From: Neoechinorhynchus agilis
Lineage: Eukaryota; Acanthocephala
DNA: 64,000 nt
Assembly (NCBI GenBank): GCA_051530055.1
Contig: CM121342.1
Location: forward strand, 4,030,001-4,094,000
Reading direction: 5' to 3'
The notes beneath the pieces were generated by a model. The model ran no database searches. It worked only from the letters and a program-made list of their open reading frames with translations, and was not told the DNA's origin. Shown here piece by piece: positions 1-11,124 of this stretch (positions are counted from its first letter, which is position 1; each line of letters opens with the position of its first letter). The translations under genes and the position numbers were made by a program.

Positions 1-1000
1 GTTGTCCCAACGAACGAAGGACGCTATTCATTTTTTATAGATTCCCCGAAAAATCCGCTGTTTTATGCGCTTGTCTTCTCGAAAACTAGAAGTAAACTTC
101 TACTTTGATCGTGGACGAATTTGGACGACTTGTGAAGGTTTGTTTAGAACACGCATCTCGCCATGCAAAGGATAAATTGACACCAGTTTAACTCCAAGTT
201 TTTGTAGGTTTTTACAGTTGTCCCAACGAACGAAGGACTCTATTCATTTTTTATAGATTCCCCGAAAAATCCGCTGTTTTATGCGCTTGTCTTCTCGAAA
301 ACGAGAAGTAAATCACTTTGATCGTGGACGAATTTGGACGACTTTTGAAGGTTTGTTTAGAACACGCATCTCGGCATGCAAAGGATAAATTGACACCAGT
401 TTAACTCTTAGTTTTTGTAGGTTTTTACAGTTGTCCCAACGAACGAAGGACGCTATTCATTTTTTATAGATTCCCCGAAAAATCCGCTGTTTTATGCGCT
501 TGTCTTCTCGAAAACGAGGAGCAAACTTCTACTTTGATCGTGGACGAATTTGGACGACTTGTGAAGGTTTGTTTAGAACACGCATCTCGCCATGCAAAGG
601 ATAAATTGACACCAGTTTAACTCTTAGTTTTTGTAGGTTTTTACAGTTGTCCCAACGAACGAAGGACGCTATTCATTTTTTATAGATTCCCCGAAAAATC
701 CGCTGTTTTATGCGCTTGTCTTCTCGAAAACGAGGAGCAAACTTCTACTTTTGATCGTGGACGAATTTGGACGACTTTTGAAGGTTTGTTTAGAACACGC
801 ATCTCGGCATGCAAAGGATAAATTGACACCAGTTTAACTCTTAGTTTTTGTAGGTTTTTACAGTTGTCCCAACGAACGAAGGACGCTATTCATTTTTGAT
901 AGATTCCCCGAAAAATCCGCTGTTTTATGCGCTTGTCTTCTCGACAACTAAAAAGTAAACTTCTACTTTGATCGTGGATGACTTAAGAAGGGTATTTTAG
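1..1000. repeat. Tandem array A1, unit about 215 bp, about 4.6 copies
   Basis: The unit begins gttgtcccaacgaacgaagg and restarts near 1, 217, 430, 646 and 863. Copies differ by a few substitutions and short indels. The array fades out near 985-1000, just before the first DDB1 exon of the window. The DDB1 coding sequence lacks its N-terminal third, so the array most likely lies in a DDB1 intron, with the earlier exons left of the window. Confidence 0.95.
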
Positions 1001-1056
1001 ACCTCGCGCATCTCTCAAATTGAGGAATTTGTATTGTAAAATTCGGATGAAATTGA

Positions 1057-4031
1057 ATGAGATGTCCTGTTAAAGACGGCGAGCCATCTATGATGCTAAT
1101 GTGCTCTGTCGGATGTGCCGTATGTATTGTACCGATCGTCGGAACCAACAACCTCTTCTTTGGCTCCACTACAGCAGATAACGTTTTATACGAGTACAAA
1201 AGAGCTGAGAACTCATTGGTTGAATTGGATCGTTTGGTGAACTTGGGACCGATCGTTGATATGGTCTGTGTTGAGTACGGCATCCGGTCGATCTTTGTGA
1301 CATGTTCTGGAGTTCACTCCGGTGGATCCATTGGATTTTCGACCTTACCATCTCATAAAGTCCACATCGATTGCGTCGCTAATGTGAAGCATGCGAAACA
1401 AATATGGCCATTTACTATTGGTGATACCCAATACGCCGTTGTATCGATAGGAAAACGTTCCCGTTTGTTGACATTTGAAGCTGATCGAGTCCTTTTTTCG
1501 TCGACGCCCGACTTTATCAGTCCAGTGGAGACAATAATCGCATTTTCTACAGCCAAATATTTCGTACATGTGAGCAGAACTGCCATAAAAGTAACCTGTT
1601 TGGCGACGAACAGCGTCTTTTCACCTTGGCATCCTGCCATAAATGACGGTGAGATTGTAAAAGCTTCTCGGTTTAAAGGCCATTTCGCTTTGGTGACCTC
1701 CAATAATCTCTTATATTATTTTACATTGAATGAAAGCAGCGACGAAGCTCCGATTCGTGGTGATGGAAGCAAAGTGTTGAAATGCGATCGAATAATTGAT
1801 ATTAGCGTTGGAAGTGATTTGATCGTCGTTGTCAATGAAGTGAACAATGAGTTTTATTGCGTATTGTACGAAACTTTTAGTCTAGAGTTGCAAAGTTCAT
1901 CGGTTCTAACCATAGACGATGGATCGATTACAAGTGTCGTGTTGTTCGAATGCTCTTTACTCACCGCAGTCATCGTATCTACTTCTTATGGGAAAATCGC
2001 CTATAGAGATGTTAGAAGTGATAACGATTGGACTCTGGTTCAATTAAATGCTCTTGGATATCCAGTAAAGTTGTGTTATTCCCATGAAACAGAACGAGTA
2101 TTCGTTGTTTCTGACTGCGATGAACCGATGGGTGTTGACGTTATGATTACACCGAAAAAAGACGGAATTGACTTCTCGTTGCTGTGGACGGTATTAAGAA
2201 ACCCCAATGGAGATGATATCCCTCAGACTTATTGCTATGCCACTAGTTTTGGCGGCCGAGTTATGATGTGTACATTAGATTCAATTCTGATCGGTCGAAT
2301 AGATCCAAATGTGGGAAATCATGCCAGAAAGATTTATTTGGGAGAATCGCCTAGTCGAATAGTTTATCATAAGTCAACTCATACTTTTGTCGTATTGACC
2401 AGTCATAGAAGTATATTCTGCGATGATCCAACTCTAAGTTTACATTCACATTCTTGTCAAAATCAAGATCAGGTGATTATTGATTTCGATGATTCATTCG
2501 AATATGAACAAGTGCATTCGAGTGTAAAAGTTGTCGGATACAAACGGGTGGAACGAGTCCTCAACCTTCCAAATAGCATCGAGGCTTCCTGTTTGTGTAC
2601 TGTTCAACACGGAAAAGATGAGCTAATCGCCGTGGCAATGTTTAAGCTTATCGATGCTCAAACGGTCAACGATTGTAGATAAGAGAAATAATATAAAATT
2701 GAGAATTTTTAAAAGAATACCTACAAAAATTCTTTAGATCGCGCTTTGAGCTTCGGTAACTTCGACCGTTAACTCCGACGATTGAGGAATCCATTCAAGA
2801 TCTTGACTCGAAGATCCTAATGTTCGATCTAAAATGGAATACTGACGGGCTAATATCAATGCGTTATTTGAACGTTTCATATCCATCGATGAGGCCAGTG
2901 ATAAGCGTCTGTCAGCTTCGTCCAATGAATAAAAAGGACGATACCGAATTTTTGGAGTTAAAAGTGTCGCAATTGTCCACTTCGTTGTCGATTCCTCGGT
3001 TGCCTGAGAAGCCAGGTAAGAGTCAGATTGAAGAGTTTAGTTTTAGTGATTGGGACATTTCCGACGAAGATCCCGAAAAATCCGAGAAAGCTCGCAGTCT
3101 TCTTAAAGCCATCCATTATATTAAATGCCACAAATCGAATGATATCGGCACAATCGTCGTTGGAATAACAGACTGTGAGATGTTTATGTTTGAGCTGGAA
3201 GCAGGGAAATCGGTAGTCTCACTCAATAAAGTGAACTGCGAAGAAAGTGGAAGTCATATGCTTTCCCTCGATGTCAAACAAACTTCTAATGCCGAGTACA
3301 TTGTGACCGGAGATGCACTCGATGTGATTACGTTTTATAAATGTAGATTTTCAAAAACCGAAGTGGATAATTCGAAAAGTGAATCATTTTGTCGTTTGTG
3401 TCTAATGGGCGAGACTTACGAACGTTTCTGGTTGACGGCATTCCAACTAATCGGGAATTCAGGTGAAGCCATGATTGCTGGTGATTGTCACAAAAACTTC
3501 ATTGCCATGTTTCCCAGTGGGGTTTTGAACAATCAATCCGGTGGTAATCGACGAATTATAAGAGTCAAAAGTCGCTTCCACATCGGCGATTTGGTGAATA
3601 CGTTTGTGATGGGCGTTCACCCTACTCTGCATCTATACGATTCTAACAATGCTCCATTCTACGCTGCACTTGTATCCGGAGGGATTCTAAAAGTTCAATG
3701 CTTATCAGATGAACAATTTGAAATCTTACGTTCCTTTCAAGTTCATATCGAAGATTGTATCAAACAAAGCAGCGCCAAGTTCGCTGTTGGAGGCGAATTA
3801 GAACGATTGGTCGATCAACTAGGCTTATATGCGTTCAATGATAATTCTAAATTCAGACGGACTGCGCAGTCTAAAGATACCAACGATAATCCAAATGTGT
3901 TCGTGGATTTGGATTTTTTGAACTCCTTTCTTAATCTTGACGATAATTGGCGTCAGAAGTTGTTGGGCGATGCAGATTGTGTCAAATCGGCTCTTAAACA
4001 AAGAGACGAATACAAACAAATTCTTAAATGA
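1057..4031 (+). CDS. DDB1: DDB1 (UV-damaged DNA-binding protein 1), C-terminal two thirds; N-terminal exons off the left edge
   Basis: DDB1 is the WD40 beta-propeller adaptor of CUL4 ubiquitin ligases, acting in the nucleus in DNA repair and replication control. The first exon contains LGPIVDM followed by VTCSG, which match the family's NLGPIVDM...LVTCSGAF region (about residue 310 of human DDB1). The last exon carries the CPSF_A-type C-terminus, including FHIGDLVN (family FHLGEFVN) and FVDLDFLNSFLNL (family FIDGDLIESFLDI). The join is either one intron 2675-2799, or two introns (2675-2737 and 2756-2799) around an 18-nt microexon at 2738-2755. Both keep the frame and lead into SKILMFDL (family GRIVVFQY). 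A stop lies just upstream in frame at 1054, so the listed start is an exon edge (true acceptor between about 1055 and 1080), not a start codon. The sequence is divergent but the order of motifs is convincing. Confidence 0.85.
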
Positions 4032-4289
4032 AATTTTCCATAGAAAAAAAGCGGTGTGGCAGATTTTGAAAGAGAAAAATTTGAATGTTGTCAAATTGAT
4101 CGTGATTTAGATTTTTAACTTATGGATTTTGTATAAAAAACAGGTTAAATTGCCCTTTTCTTTATAATAAATCGACACAATAAGCGACGCTGAATATAAA
4201 GCAATTTTTTGACATTGTTAAAGGAACAAAGAGGTTAAAGGTTGATGTACACTTCTTTTTCCTTTCAAAAATACTCTTATATTTAAAAA

Positions 4290-5327
4290 ATGGCAGCGCT
4301 TATTGTACTCCAAGCCATCTTATTGGTTGCATTTTGTCACGAATGTAAAGTTATTGGACAAAACTCGGGTACCATTTTAGCGCAATTGGATAAATGCGCC
4401 AATCACACACGAAATTTGTTCATTGACCGATTTGCCTGGCAAGACATTCCAATGGATTTTGCTGATCGTTTCAATTTGGAAACAGTTGGATTCAGCAATG
4501 CTCAACCATGCAAAGGAACGTTTAATTTTTCAAAACTAACATCAGTTAATCGGTTAGAACTTCGAAATGTTGGAATTAAAACTTTGGAGTTTCACATACC
4601 CAACTACATTGGAGAATTGGATATTTCCGGCAATAACATTCAAGATTTATCATTTTCAATTGTTCTGAACGCACAAAACCTTTACTATTTAAATGCGGAC
4701 CGAAATAGAATAAAAACCATCGATGTTTTTAAACTTCTAAGAAACATTTCTGTTCTAATGTTAAACAATAACAATATTTCAAGTGTTTCAATCGACTTTT
4801 CGATGGAGTTTTCGAAGCTCGTTCAACTTTTCCTGTACGGAAATCCAATAAAAAACTTAGTATTTACTGCCGAACGTTTCAATGTAATGGAAAAGACTCG
4901 ATTGATCAATATGTTCAATCAGAATTATATGACATTTTCAGAATCTTTGCTGGACGATTTACATCCGATTAGACAAGGAGCAAACAGCGCAATAGTCGAT
5001 CTTTGGATTTCGTACCTTGGAACTATAGAGGACGTTTTGAGTCAAATTCGAAAACTAGACAATCTCATATCCTTGGAAATCTCGGACTTTGAAGTCCTCG
5101 ACTATGATTCGGAACCTCTAAAGCTTGGAAATGTAAGAATTCTCTCGATAACATCACAGCAATTGAGCTATTTGCCGAAATTCGCAAGGAACAATCTAAT
5201 TGAACTCTATGTTTGGAATGACCAAGAATCCACGAATGTGACTTACAATCGATCGATTTTTCCCCATTTAAAGTCTCTTGTGACTTATAATCCCATTTTA
5301 AAAACACGAACATCATTGACTTTTTGA
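4290..5327 (+). CDS. Secreted leucine-rich-repeat protein, 345 aa
   Basis: A single open exon starting at the first ATG after an AT-rich leader. Residues 1-23 form a hydrophobic signal peptide ending near VIGQ. The body has degenerate LRRs: LELRNVGIKTLEF, LDISGNNIQDLSF, LNADRNRIKTIDV, LMLNNNNISSVSI and LFLYGNPIKNL, at about residues 88-190. Several N-x-S/T sites are present. There is no C-terminal transmembrane segment or anchor signal, so secretion or extracellular binding is likely. No orthologue was recognised. The gene starts 258 bp after DDB1 on the same strand and ends about 25 bp before tandem array A2. Confidence 0.75.
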   Translation: MAALIVLQAILLVAFCHECKVIGQNSGTILAQLDKCANHTRNLFIDRFAWQDIPMDFADRFNLETVGFSNAQPCKGTFNFSKLTSVNRLELRNVGIKTLEFHIPNYIGELDISGNNIQDLSFSIVLNAQNLYYLNADRNRIKTIDVFKLLRNISVLMLNNNNISSVSIDFSMEFSKLVQLFLYGNPIKNLVFTAERFNVMEKTRLINMFNQNYMTFSESLLDDLHPIRQGANSAIVDLWISYLGTIEDVLSQIRKLDNLISLEISDFEVLDYDSEPLKLGNVRILSITSQQLSYLPKFARNNLIELYVWNDQESTNVTYNRSIFPHLKSLVTYNPILKTRTSLTF

Positions 5328-5350
5328 TACTTTGGCAAAAGAAAAAACAC

Positions 5351-7108
5351 TGTTCTCCTTATTTCATTTGAAGCGGAGTTTCAGTCATTGAAAGCGGATA
5401 AAAACATGGTCGCGGACGATGTCAATTTTTTTGGGGATTTCTTTTAAAAAGCCCGCTTGAATCTATCGATTTTTTTTCGATTTTAATCATTTATTGAAAA
5501 TATTCTCCTTATTTAATTTGAAGCTCAGTTTCAGTATCCCAAAGTTTCATTGTTTTCGGTCATTGAAAGCGGATAAAAACGTGGTCGCGGACGATGTCAA
5601 TTTTTTTGTGGATTTCTTTTAAAAAGTCCGCTTGAATCTATCGATTTTTTCGATTTTAATCATTTATTGAAAATATTCTCCTTATTTAATTTGAAGCTCA
5701 GTTTCAGTATCCCAAAGTTTCATTGTTTTCGGTCATTGAAAGCGGATAAAAACGTGGTCGCGGACGATGTCAATTTTTTTGTGGATTTCTTTTAAAAAGT
5801 CCGCTTGAATCTATCGATTTTTCCCGATTTTAATCATTTATTGAAAATATTCTCCTTATTTAATTTGAAGCTCAGTTTCAGTATCCCAAAGTTTCATTGT
5901 TTTCGGTCATTGAAAGCGGATAAAAACGTGGTCGCGGACGATGTCAATTTTTTTGTGGATTTCTTTTAAAAAGTCCGCTTGAATCTATCGATTTTTCCCG
6001 ATTTTAATCATTTATTGAAAATATTCTCCTTATTTAATTTGAAGCTCAGTTTCAGTATCCCAAAGTTTCATTGTTTTCGGTCATTGAAAGCGGATAAAAA
6101 CGTGGTCGCGGACGATGTCAATTTTTTTGTGGATTTCTTTTAAAAAGTCCGCTTGAATCTATCGATTTTTCCCGATTTTAATCATTTATTGAAAATATTC
6201 TCCTTATTTAATTTGAAGCTCAGTTTCAGTATCCCAAAGTTTCATTGTTTTCGGTCATTGAAAGCGGATAAAAACGTGGTCGCGGACGATGTCAATTTTT
6301 TTGTGGATTTCTTTTAAAAAGTCCGCTTGAATCTATCGATTTTTCCCGATTTTAATCATTTATTGAAAATATTCTCCTTATTTAATTTGAAGCTCAGTTT
6401 CAGTATCCCAAAGTTTCATTGTTTTCGGTCATTGAAAGCGGATAAAACGGTCGCGGACGATGTCAATTTTTTGTGGATTTCTTTTAAAAGTCCGCTTGAA
6501 TCTATCGATTTTTCCCGATTTTAATCATTTATTGAAAATATTCTCCTTATTTAATTTGAAGCTCAGTTTCAGTATCCCAAAGTTTCATTGTTTTCGGTCA
6601 TTGAAAGCGGATAAAAACGTGGTCGCGGACGATGTCAATTTTTTTGTGGATTTCTTTTAAAAAGTCCGCTTGAATCTATCGATTTTTCCCGATTTTAATC
6701 ATTTATTGAAAATATTCTCCTTATTTAATTTGAAGCTCAGTTTCAGTATCCCAAAGTTTCATTGTTTTCGGTCATTGAAAGCGGATAAAAAGTTTCAGTA
6801 TCCCAAAGTTTCATTGTTTTCGGTCATTGAAAGCGGATAAAAACGTGGTCGCGGACGATGTCAATTTTTTTGTGGATTTCTTTTAAAAAGTCCGCTTGAA
6901 TCTATCGATTTTTCCCGATTTTAATCATTTATTGAAAATATTCTCCTTATTTAATTTGAAGCTCAGTTTCAGTATCCCAAAGTTTCATTGTTTTCGGTCA
7001 TTGAAAGCGGATAAAAACGTGGTCGCGGACGATGTCAATTTTTTTGTGGATTTCTTTTAAAAAGTCCGCTTGAATCTATCGATTTTTTTCGATTTTAATC
7101 ATTTATTG
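5351..7108. repeat. Tandem array A2, unit about 175 bp, about 10 copies
   Basis: The unit contains ttgaaagcggataaaaac, then gtggtcgcggacgatgtc, then tcgatttttcccgatttt. One copy near 6780 is cut short and restarts with agtttcagtatcccaaag. The array fills the space between the 3' ends of the convergent LRR and membrane-protein genes. Short ORFs in it (for example 6327-6524) change frame from copy to copy and are not coding. Confidence 0.95.
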
Positions 7109-7225
7109 ATTGGGTTTTTGCGAGCACATTGCTCAGATATCGAATGTTAAAAAGACCGTCTTGAGCCGATAAAAAAATCGAACAACATTCATCAATTTAT
7201 TTTAAATTTGAAACAATAAAAAGAA

Positions 7226-7654
7226 TCATTTGCTTAACGTAGATTCGTCTGCCTGAGATAAATCTTCAAGCCTAATTTCCTTTTCATCACCTTCTCTTCC
7301 TCTTAAAGCAAGGATATGGCCACGTAAACACAATATAAAAGATAATAAAAGAATAACGATTACGATTATCAAAACCACGAGTATTAGTTTGTAAGATCTC
7401 AATTTCTGGTCCGTGGGTATAGTGGCTATCTCGTCCGCTTTCAGCCAATTACGAAATGTTGTTTTGGTCAAACTCGAGCCAGCAAAAGTCTCACTTGGAT
7501 CCAATGATATTATGTTGAGAACTTCTGATGATTGTTGATTCTGTGGAGCCTTTAGAGCCTGTATAGTTGCTGCTGTTGGATTCGTGGATAAAGCCATTAG
7601 AACGCCACAGAGCTCCATCAGAACAACGCAAACCGAAACGATCTCAATACGCAT
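7226..7654 (-). CDS. Small type I membrane protein, 142 aa, function unknown
   Basis: A single exon. Residues 1-22 (after MRIE) form a signal peptide. Residues 23-85 form a short polar ectodomain. One long transmembrane helix follows at about 88-110 (KLILVVLIIVIVILLLSFIL), then a charged cytoplasmic tail of about 30 residues (LRGREGDEKEIRLED). No family was recognised. A perfect palindromic X-box lies 45 bp upstream of the ATG and two CCAAT boxes flank it, so an RFX-controlled and perhaps ciliary role is possible. That role is inference. Confidence 0.7.
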   Translation of the reverse strand: MRIEIVSVCVVLMELCGVLMALSTNPTAATIQALKAPQNQQSSEVLNIISLDPSETFAGSSLTKTTFRNWLKADEIATIPTDQKLRSYKLILVVLIIVIVILLLSFILCLRGHILALRGREGDEKEIRLEDLSQADESTLSK

Positions 7655-7698
7655 AGCGATGCTTCAAATGTATAATCCGATTGGACAAAATGAATTAC

Positions 7699-7712
7699 GT
7701 TTCCATGGTAAC
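7699..7712. promoter_or_regulatory. X-box (RFX binding site) GTTTCCATGGTAAC
   Basis: A perfect 14-bp palindrome matching the animal X-box consensus GTHNYYATRRNAAC. It lies 45 bp upstream of the ATG of the membrane-protein gene ending at 7654. CCAAT boxes lie at 7680-7684 (as ATTGG) and 7719-7723. X-boxes close to the start codon mark RFX/DAF-19 ciliary genes in nematodes and other animals. Confidence 0.75.
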
Positions 7713-8003
7713 TATCAACCAATCATGTTACGTGAAATACGGGGCTAAAAATAGAAAATTCAAGCGAGTTTTTTGTATTTGAAAAGCTAAAGCAGAAGGA
7801 ATAACGAGAAACATTGGACGGCATTGAACTTCACGAAAACAACTTTACGTCAGAATTGCAAACTTCTTTCGTGATTTTAGCGCGCTTTTAAAATTAAAAT
7901 GCGTCATAACAGATGAAACACACCAGAGACCACTTTGCGTGCTTATCCCAAAAAAATCAAACTTAAACCAATCGTCTCAGGTCCGCCGTCACACGGTTTA
8001 AAA

Positions 8004-9478
8004 CCCGAACAAAATCACCTCAAGTTTCTCCAAAACAAATTTTTAGCCTAAAAAGATGAAATCCGCGTTTTTCAAATATCAAAATTCTTCCGTGATTTTA
8101 ACGCTTATATAAAAATCCTTGACGTCATTCCTTAAAAATGTTTTTCGCATTAAGAACCGAACAAAATCAGCTCACGTTTCTCCAAAACAAATTTTTAGCC
8201 TTAAAAGATGGAATCCGCGTTCTTATCTAAATTCTTCCGTGATTTTATCGCTTTTATAAAGAAATCTTGGACGTCACTCGTTATAAATGTTCTTCGCATT
8301 AAGAACCGAACAAAATCAGCTCAAGTTTCTCCAAAACAAATTTTTAGCCTTAAAAGATGGAATCCACGTTCCTATCTAAATTGTTCCGTGATTTTATCGC
8401 TTATAAAAAAATCTTGGACGTCACTCGTTATAAATGTTCCTCGCATTAAGAACCGAACAAAATCAGCTCAAGTTTCTCGAAAACAAATTTTTAGCCTTAA
8501 AAGATGGAATCCACGTTCCTATCTAAATTGTTCCGTGATTTTATCGCTTTTACAAAGAAATCTTGGACGTCACTCGTTATAAATGTTCTTCGCATTAAGA
8601 ACCGAACAAAATCAGCTCAAGTTTCTCCAAAACAAATATTTAACCTTAAAAGATGGAATCAGCGTTCTTATCTAAATTCTTCCGTGATTTTATCGCTTTT
8701 ATAAAGAAATCTTGGACGTCACTCGTTATAAATGTTCTTCGCATTAAGAACCGAAAAAAATCACCTCAAGTTTCTCCAAAAAAAATTTTTAGCCTAAAAA
8801 GATGAAATCCGCGTTTTTAAAATATCAAAATTCTTCCGTGATTTTATCGCTTATATAAAAATCCTTGACGTCATTCCTTAAAAATGTTTTTCGCATTAAG
8901 AACCGAACAAAATCAGCTCAAGTTTCTCCAAAACAAATTTTTAGCCTTAAAAGATGGAATCAGCGTTCTTATCTAAATTCTTCCGTGATTTTATCGCTTA
9001 TATAAAAATCCTTGACGTCATTCCTTAAAAATGTTTTTCGCATTAAGAACCGAAGAAAATCAGCTCACGTTTCTCCAAAACAAATTTTTAGCCTTAAAAG
9101 ATGAAATCCTCGTTCCTATCTAAATTGTTCCGTGATTTTATCGCTTTTACAAAGAAATCTTGGACGTCACTCGTTATAAATGTTCCTCGCATTAAGAACC
9201 GAACAAAATCAGCTCAAGTTTCTCCAAAACAAATTTTTAGCCTTAAAAGATGGAATCCACGTTCCTATCTAAATTCTTCCGTGATTTTATCGCTTATATA
9301 AAAAAATCTTGGACGTCATTCGTCATAAATCTTTTTCGCTCTGAGAACCGAACAAAATCAGCTCGCCGTTCTCCAAAACAAATTTTTAGCATTAAAGGAT
9401 GCAATCCGCGTTCTTATCAAAATTCTTCCGTGACTTTACCGCTTATATAAAAAAACCCTGGACGTCATTCGTCATAAA
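8004..9478. repeat. Tandem array A3, unit about 149 bp, about 10 copies, with a CRE-like site in each
   Basis: The unit contains attcttccgtgattttatcg, gacgtca, gcattaagaaccgaacaaaa and gtttctccaaaacaaat. Copies near 8119, 8866 and 9010 carry the full CRE TGACGTCA, and the others GGACGTCA. The array ends about 65 bp upstream of the next gene. ORFs inside it (8208-8582, 9101-9301 and similar) are repeat translations that shift frame because the unit is not a multiple of three. Confidence 0.95.
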
Positions 9479-9545
9479 TAATTAAGAACCTCCCATTTAA
9501 TTCCATGAGACTTTAGATGTGATTTTTTTGTCCGTTTTAAAATAG

Positions 9546-10389
9546 ATGAATGAGTCTAAAGGTCGAAAGAGCATCAAAATCACGCTTAAACGTCGAAGTT
9601 TGACTGATGAAGCGTCCGAAGAAGCTAACAAGATCGAAGAAAGTGAGCTTGCGTCCGAGGAGACTCCAAGTGAGCCCAAGTCTGAGATTTCGGTTGAAAT
9701 GGGAACTTGTAAAGGCATTGAGGTACCAATTGTGGTTGATTTATTATCAAAACCGATTTGAAACCTTAGATGGATCTTATCGGATTCGAGTCTAAAGATG
9801 AAGGAAGTGTGTATTTTTGTTGGAAATGTGATTATCCAGTTGTTCGATATGGACGAATCGTGAGTCGTTTTTTTTGTTTCCGGTTCACTTTAGAGAAAAT
9901 AGAGTCCTTGCCGGCACGTTTTCTGTGCGGATTGTTCTTCTTCAAAACGGGGTTGGCGTTGTCCAAGGTACGTGTTTTTTGTCGAGAAAGCTTTTTTTGA
10001 AGCTACTTCATAGATGTAAAGAATCAGCTTCAGAGATCAAACAGATTTCTAAAGGTCCACTTTATATTTGCATTTTCGGTGGTACTCATCTTCAAGACAA
10101 ACGATCGTGCCTCCGTGGATACGAGACGTGGACGAGAGCTCTTTCACATGTCCAAAAACGCCATGAAATCGGCGCTGATGTAGTCGAAAATTACTTAGTA
10201 GAAGCATTTTTCGCTTCGGACGAAAAATTAACAGTCCAAACGACGTCTTTGAACCAAACAACGTCTTTGATTAACTCAATTGCACCCGAACTCATCAATG
10301 TGTTAGTGAATGCATTAGCTAAAAACGAACCGGATCAAAAACAAGAAACGTTAGATAGTTACGATTCGACCATTTTGGATGAAGGCTAA
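9546..10389 (+). CDS. Unrecognised 226-aa acidic protein, four exons
   Basis: Splicing inferred from frame: exons 9546-9722, 9798-9859, 9894-9967 and 10022-10389. Introns are 75, 34 and 54 nt, all GT...AG, and all phases agree (681 nt in total). The N-terminus is basic then acidic and serine-rich (KSIKITLKRRSL, EEANKIEESELASEE). Exons 2-3 encode alternating hydrophobic strands (VCIFVGNVIIQLFDMD, AGTFSVRIVLLQNGVGVVQ), faintly like the first strands of a Ran-binding/PH-type domain. The C-terminus is acidic (EPDQKQETLDSYDSTILDEG). The Ran-binding idea is a weak inference and no function is assigned. Confidence 0.55.
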
Positions 10390-11124
10390 GCACTAACTTG
10401 AGTGCCAGTTCAAAAAAATAATATATTCTTCACTTTTGCGCAATAACGCCTTTTTTAGATTTTATAGCAACAACAACAATGATCTTTCGCCCAAAATAAA
10501 AATTTTCCGAGGGGAGAAAGCGGGTTTGAAAATTAGAATTAAAAATAAGCGTAAAATGGTGTAGAAAAAATTAAAATGATTTTATTTTCAAAAATCCGAC
10601 TGATTTCCGAGTTTGCAAGTGTCGTTGTGATCAAAAGGCGTACGAAATCAAGCGATTGTCGAAGTAACTCAAACGAATCCGAGGTCCGCAAGACCAGGAC
10701 GGCAGCTGAGTGATCCAGAAAGGCGGTGGCTATTCCAAAAATGAAAAAATCTTCCATATTTTTGAAATTATTGTTCACGTCTCCGACGAGGTTCTCAGAA
10801 CGTCTTTTTAATCGAAAAAGAAATCATTTGCCGCGGCTGCACATCTTCATGGGGTTTTTACACTGTAATTCTGATCCGGATAAAATTGATGTGTTCCATT
10901 TCCTAGAGTTTTCTTTTTCGATGAATAATTATGGCTCAGATTGTTTTAATCAGTTTGGAGATTCAAAAACGTCTCGTGTTGTTCACAAAGAAATGAGTTT
11001 GACGTAACAAATTTCTAGTTGAGAGATGTCAACAACAATTAGGTAAGGTTTTTCTACTAGAAAATAGCTAAGATCATCGTAAAAAAAGCGATCTACGATG
11101 ATAAAATATTAGTTCAAATCGAAG
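10390..11124. other. Intergenic, AT-rich, with a decayed fold-back module near 10540-10640
   Basis: The stretch attaaaatgattttattttc, then gatttccgagtttgcaagtg, then atcaaaaggcgtacg resembles the left arm of the fold-back element at 48250, but is eroded. A 93-codon ORF at 10726-11007 has no recognisable domain and I do not call it a gene. Confidence 0.4.

Noticed and set aside
1353-1703. 116-codon minus-strand ORF in DDB1
   Set aside because: Antisense shadow of a clear DDB1 exon.
8208-8582. 124-codon ORF in array A3
   Set aside because: Repeat translation; unit length is not a multiple of three and frames change between copies.
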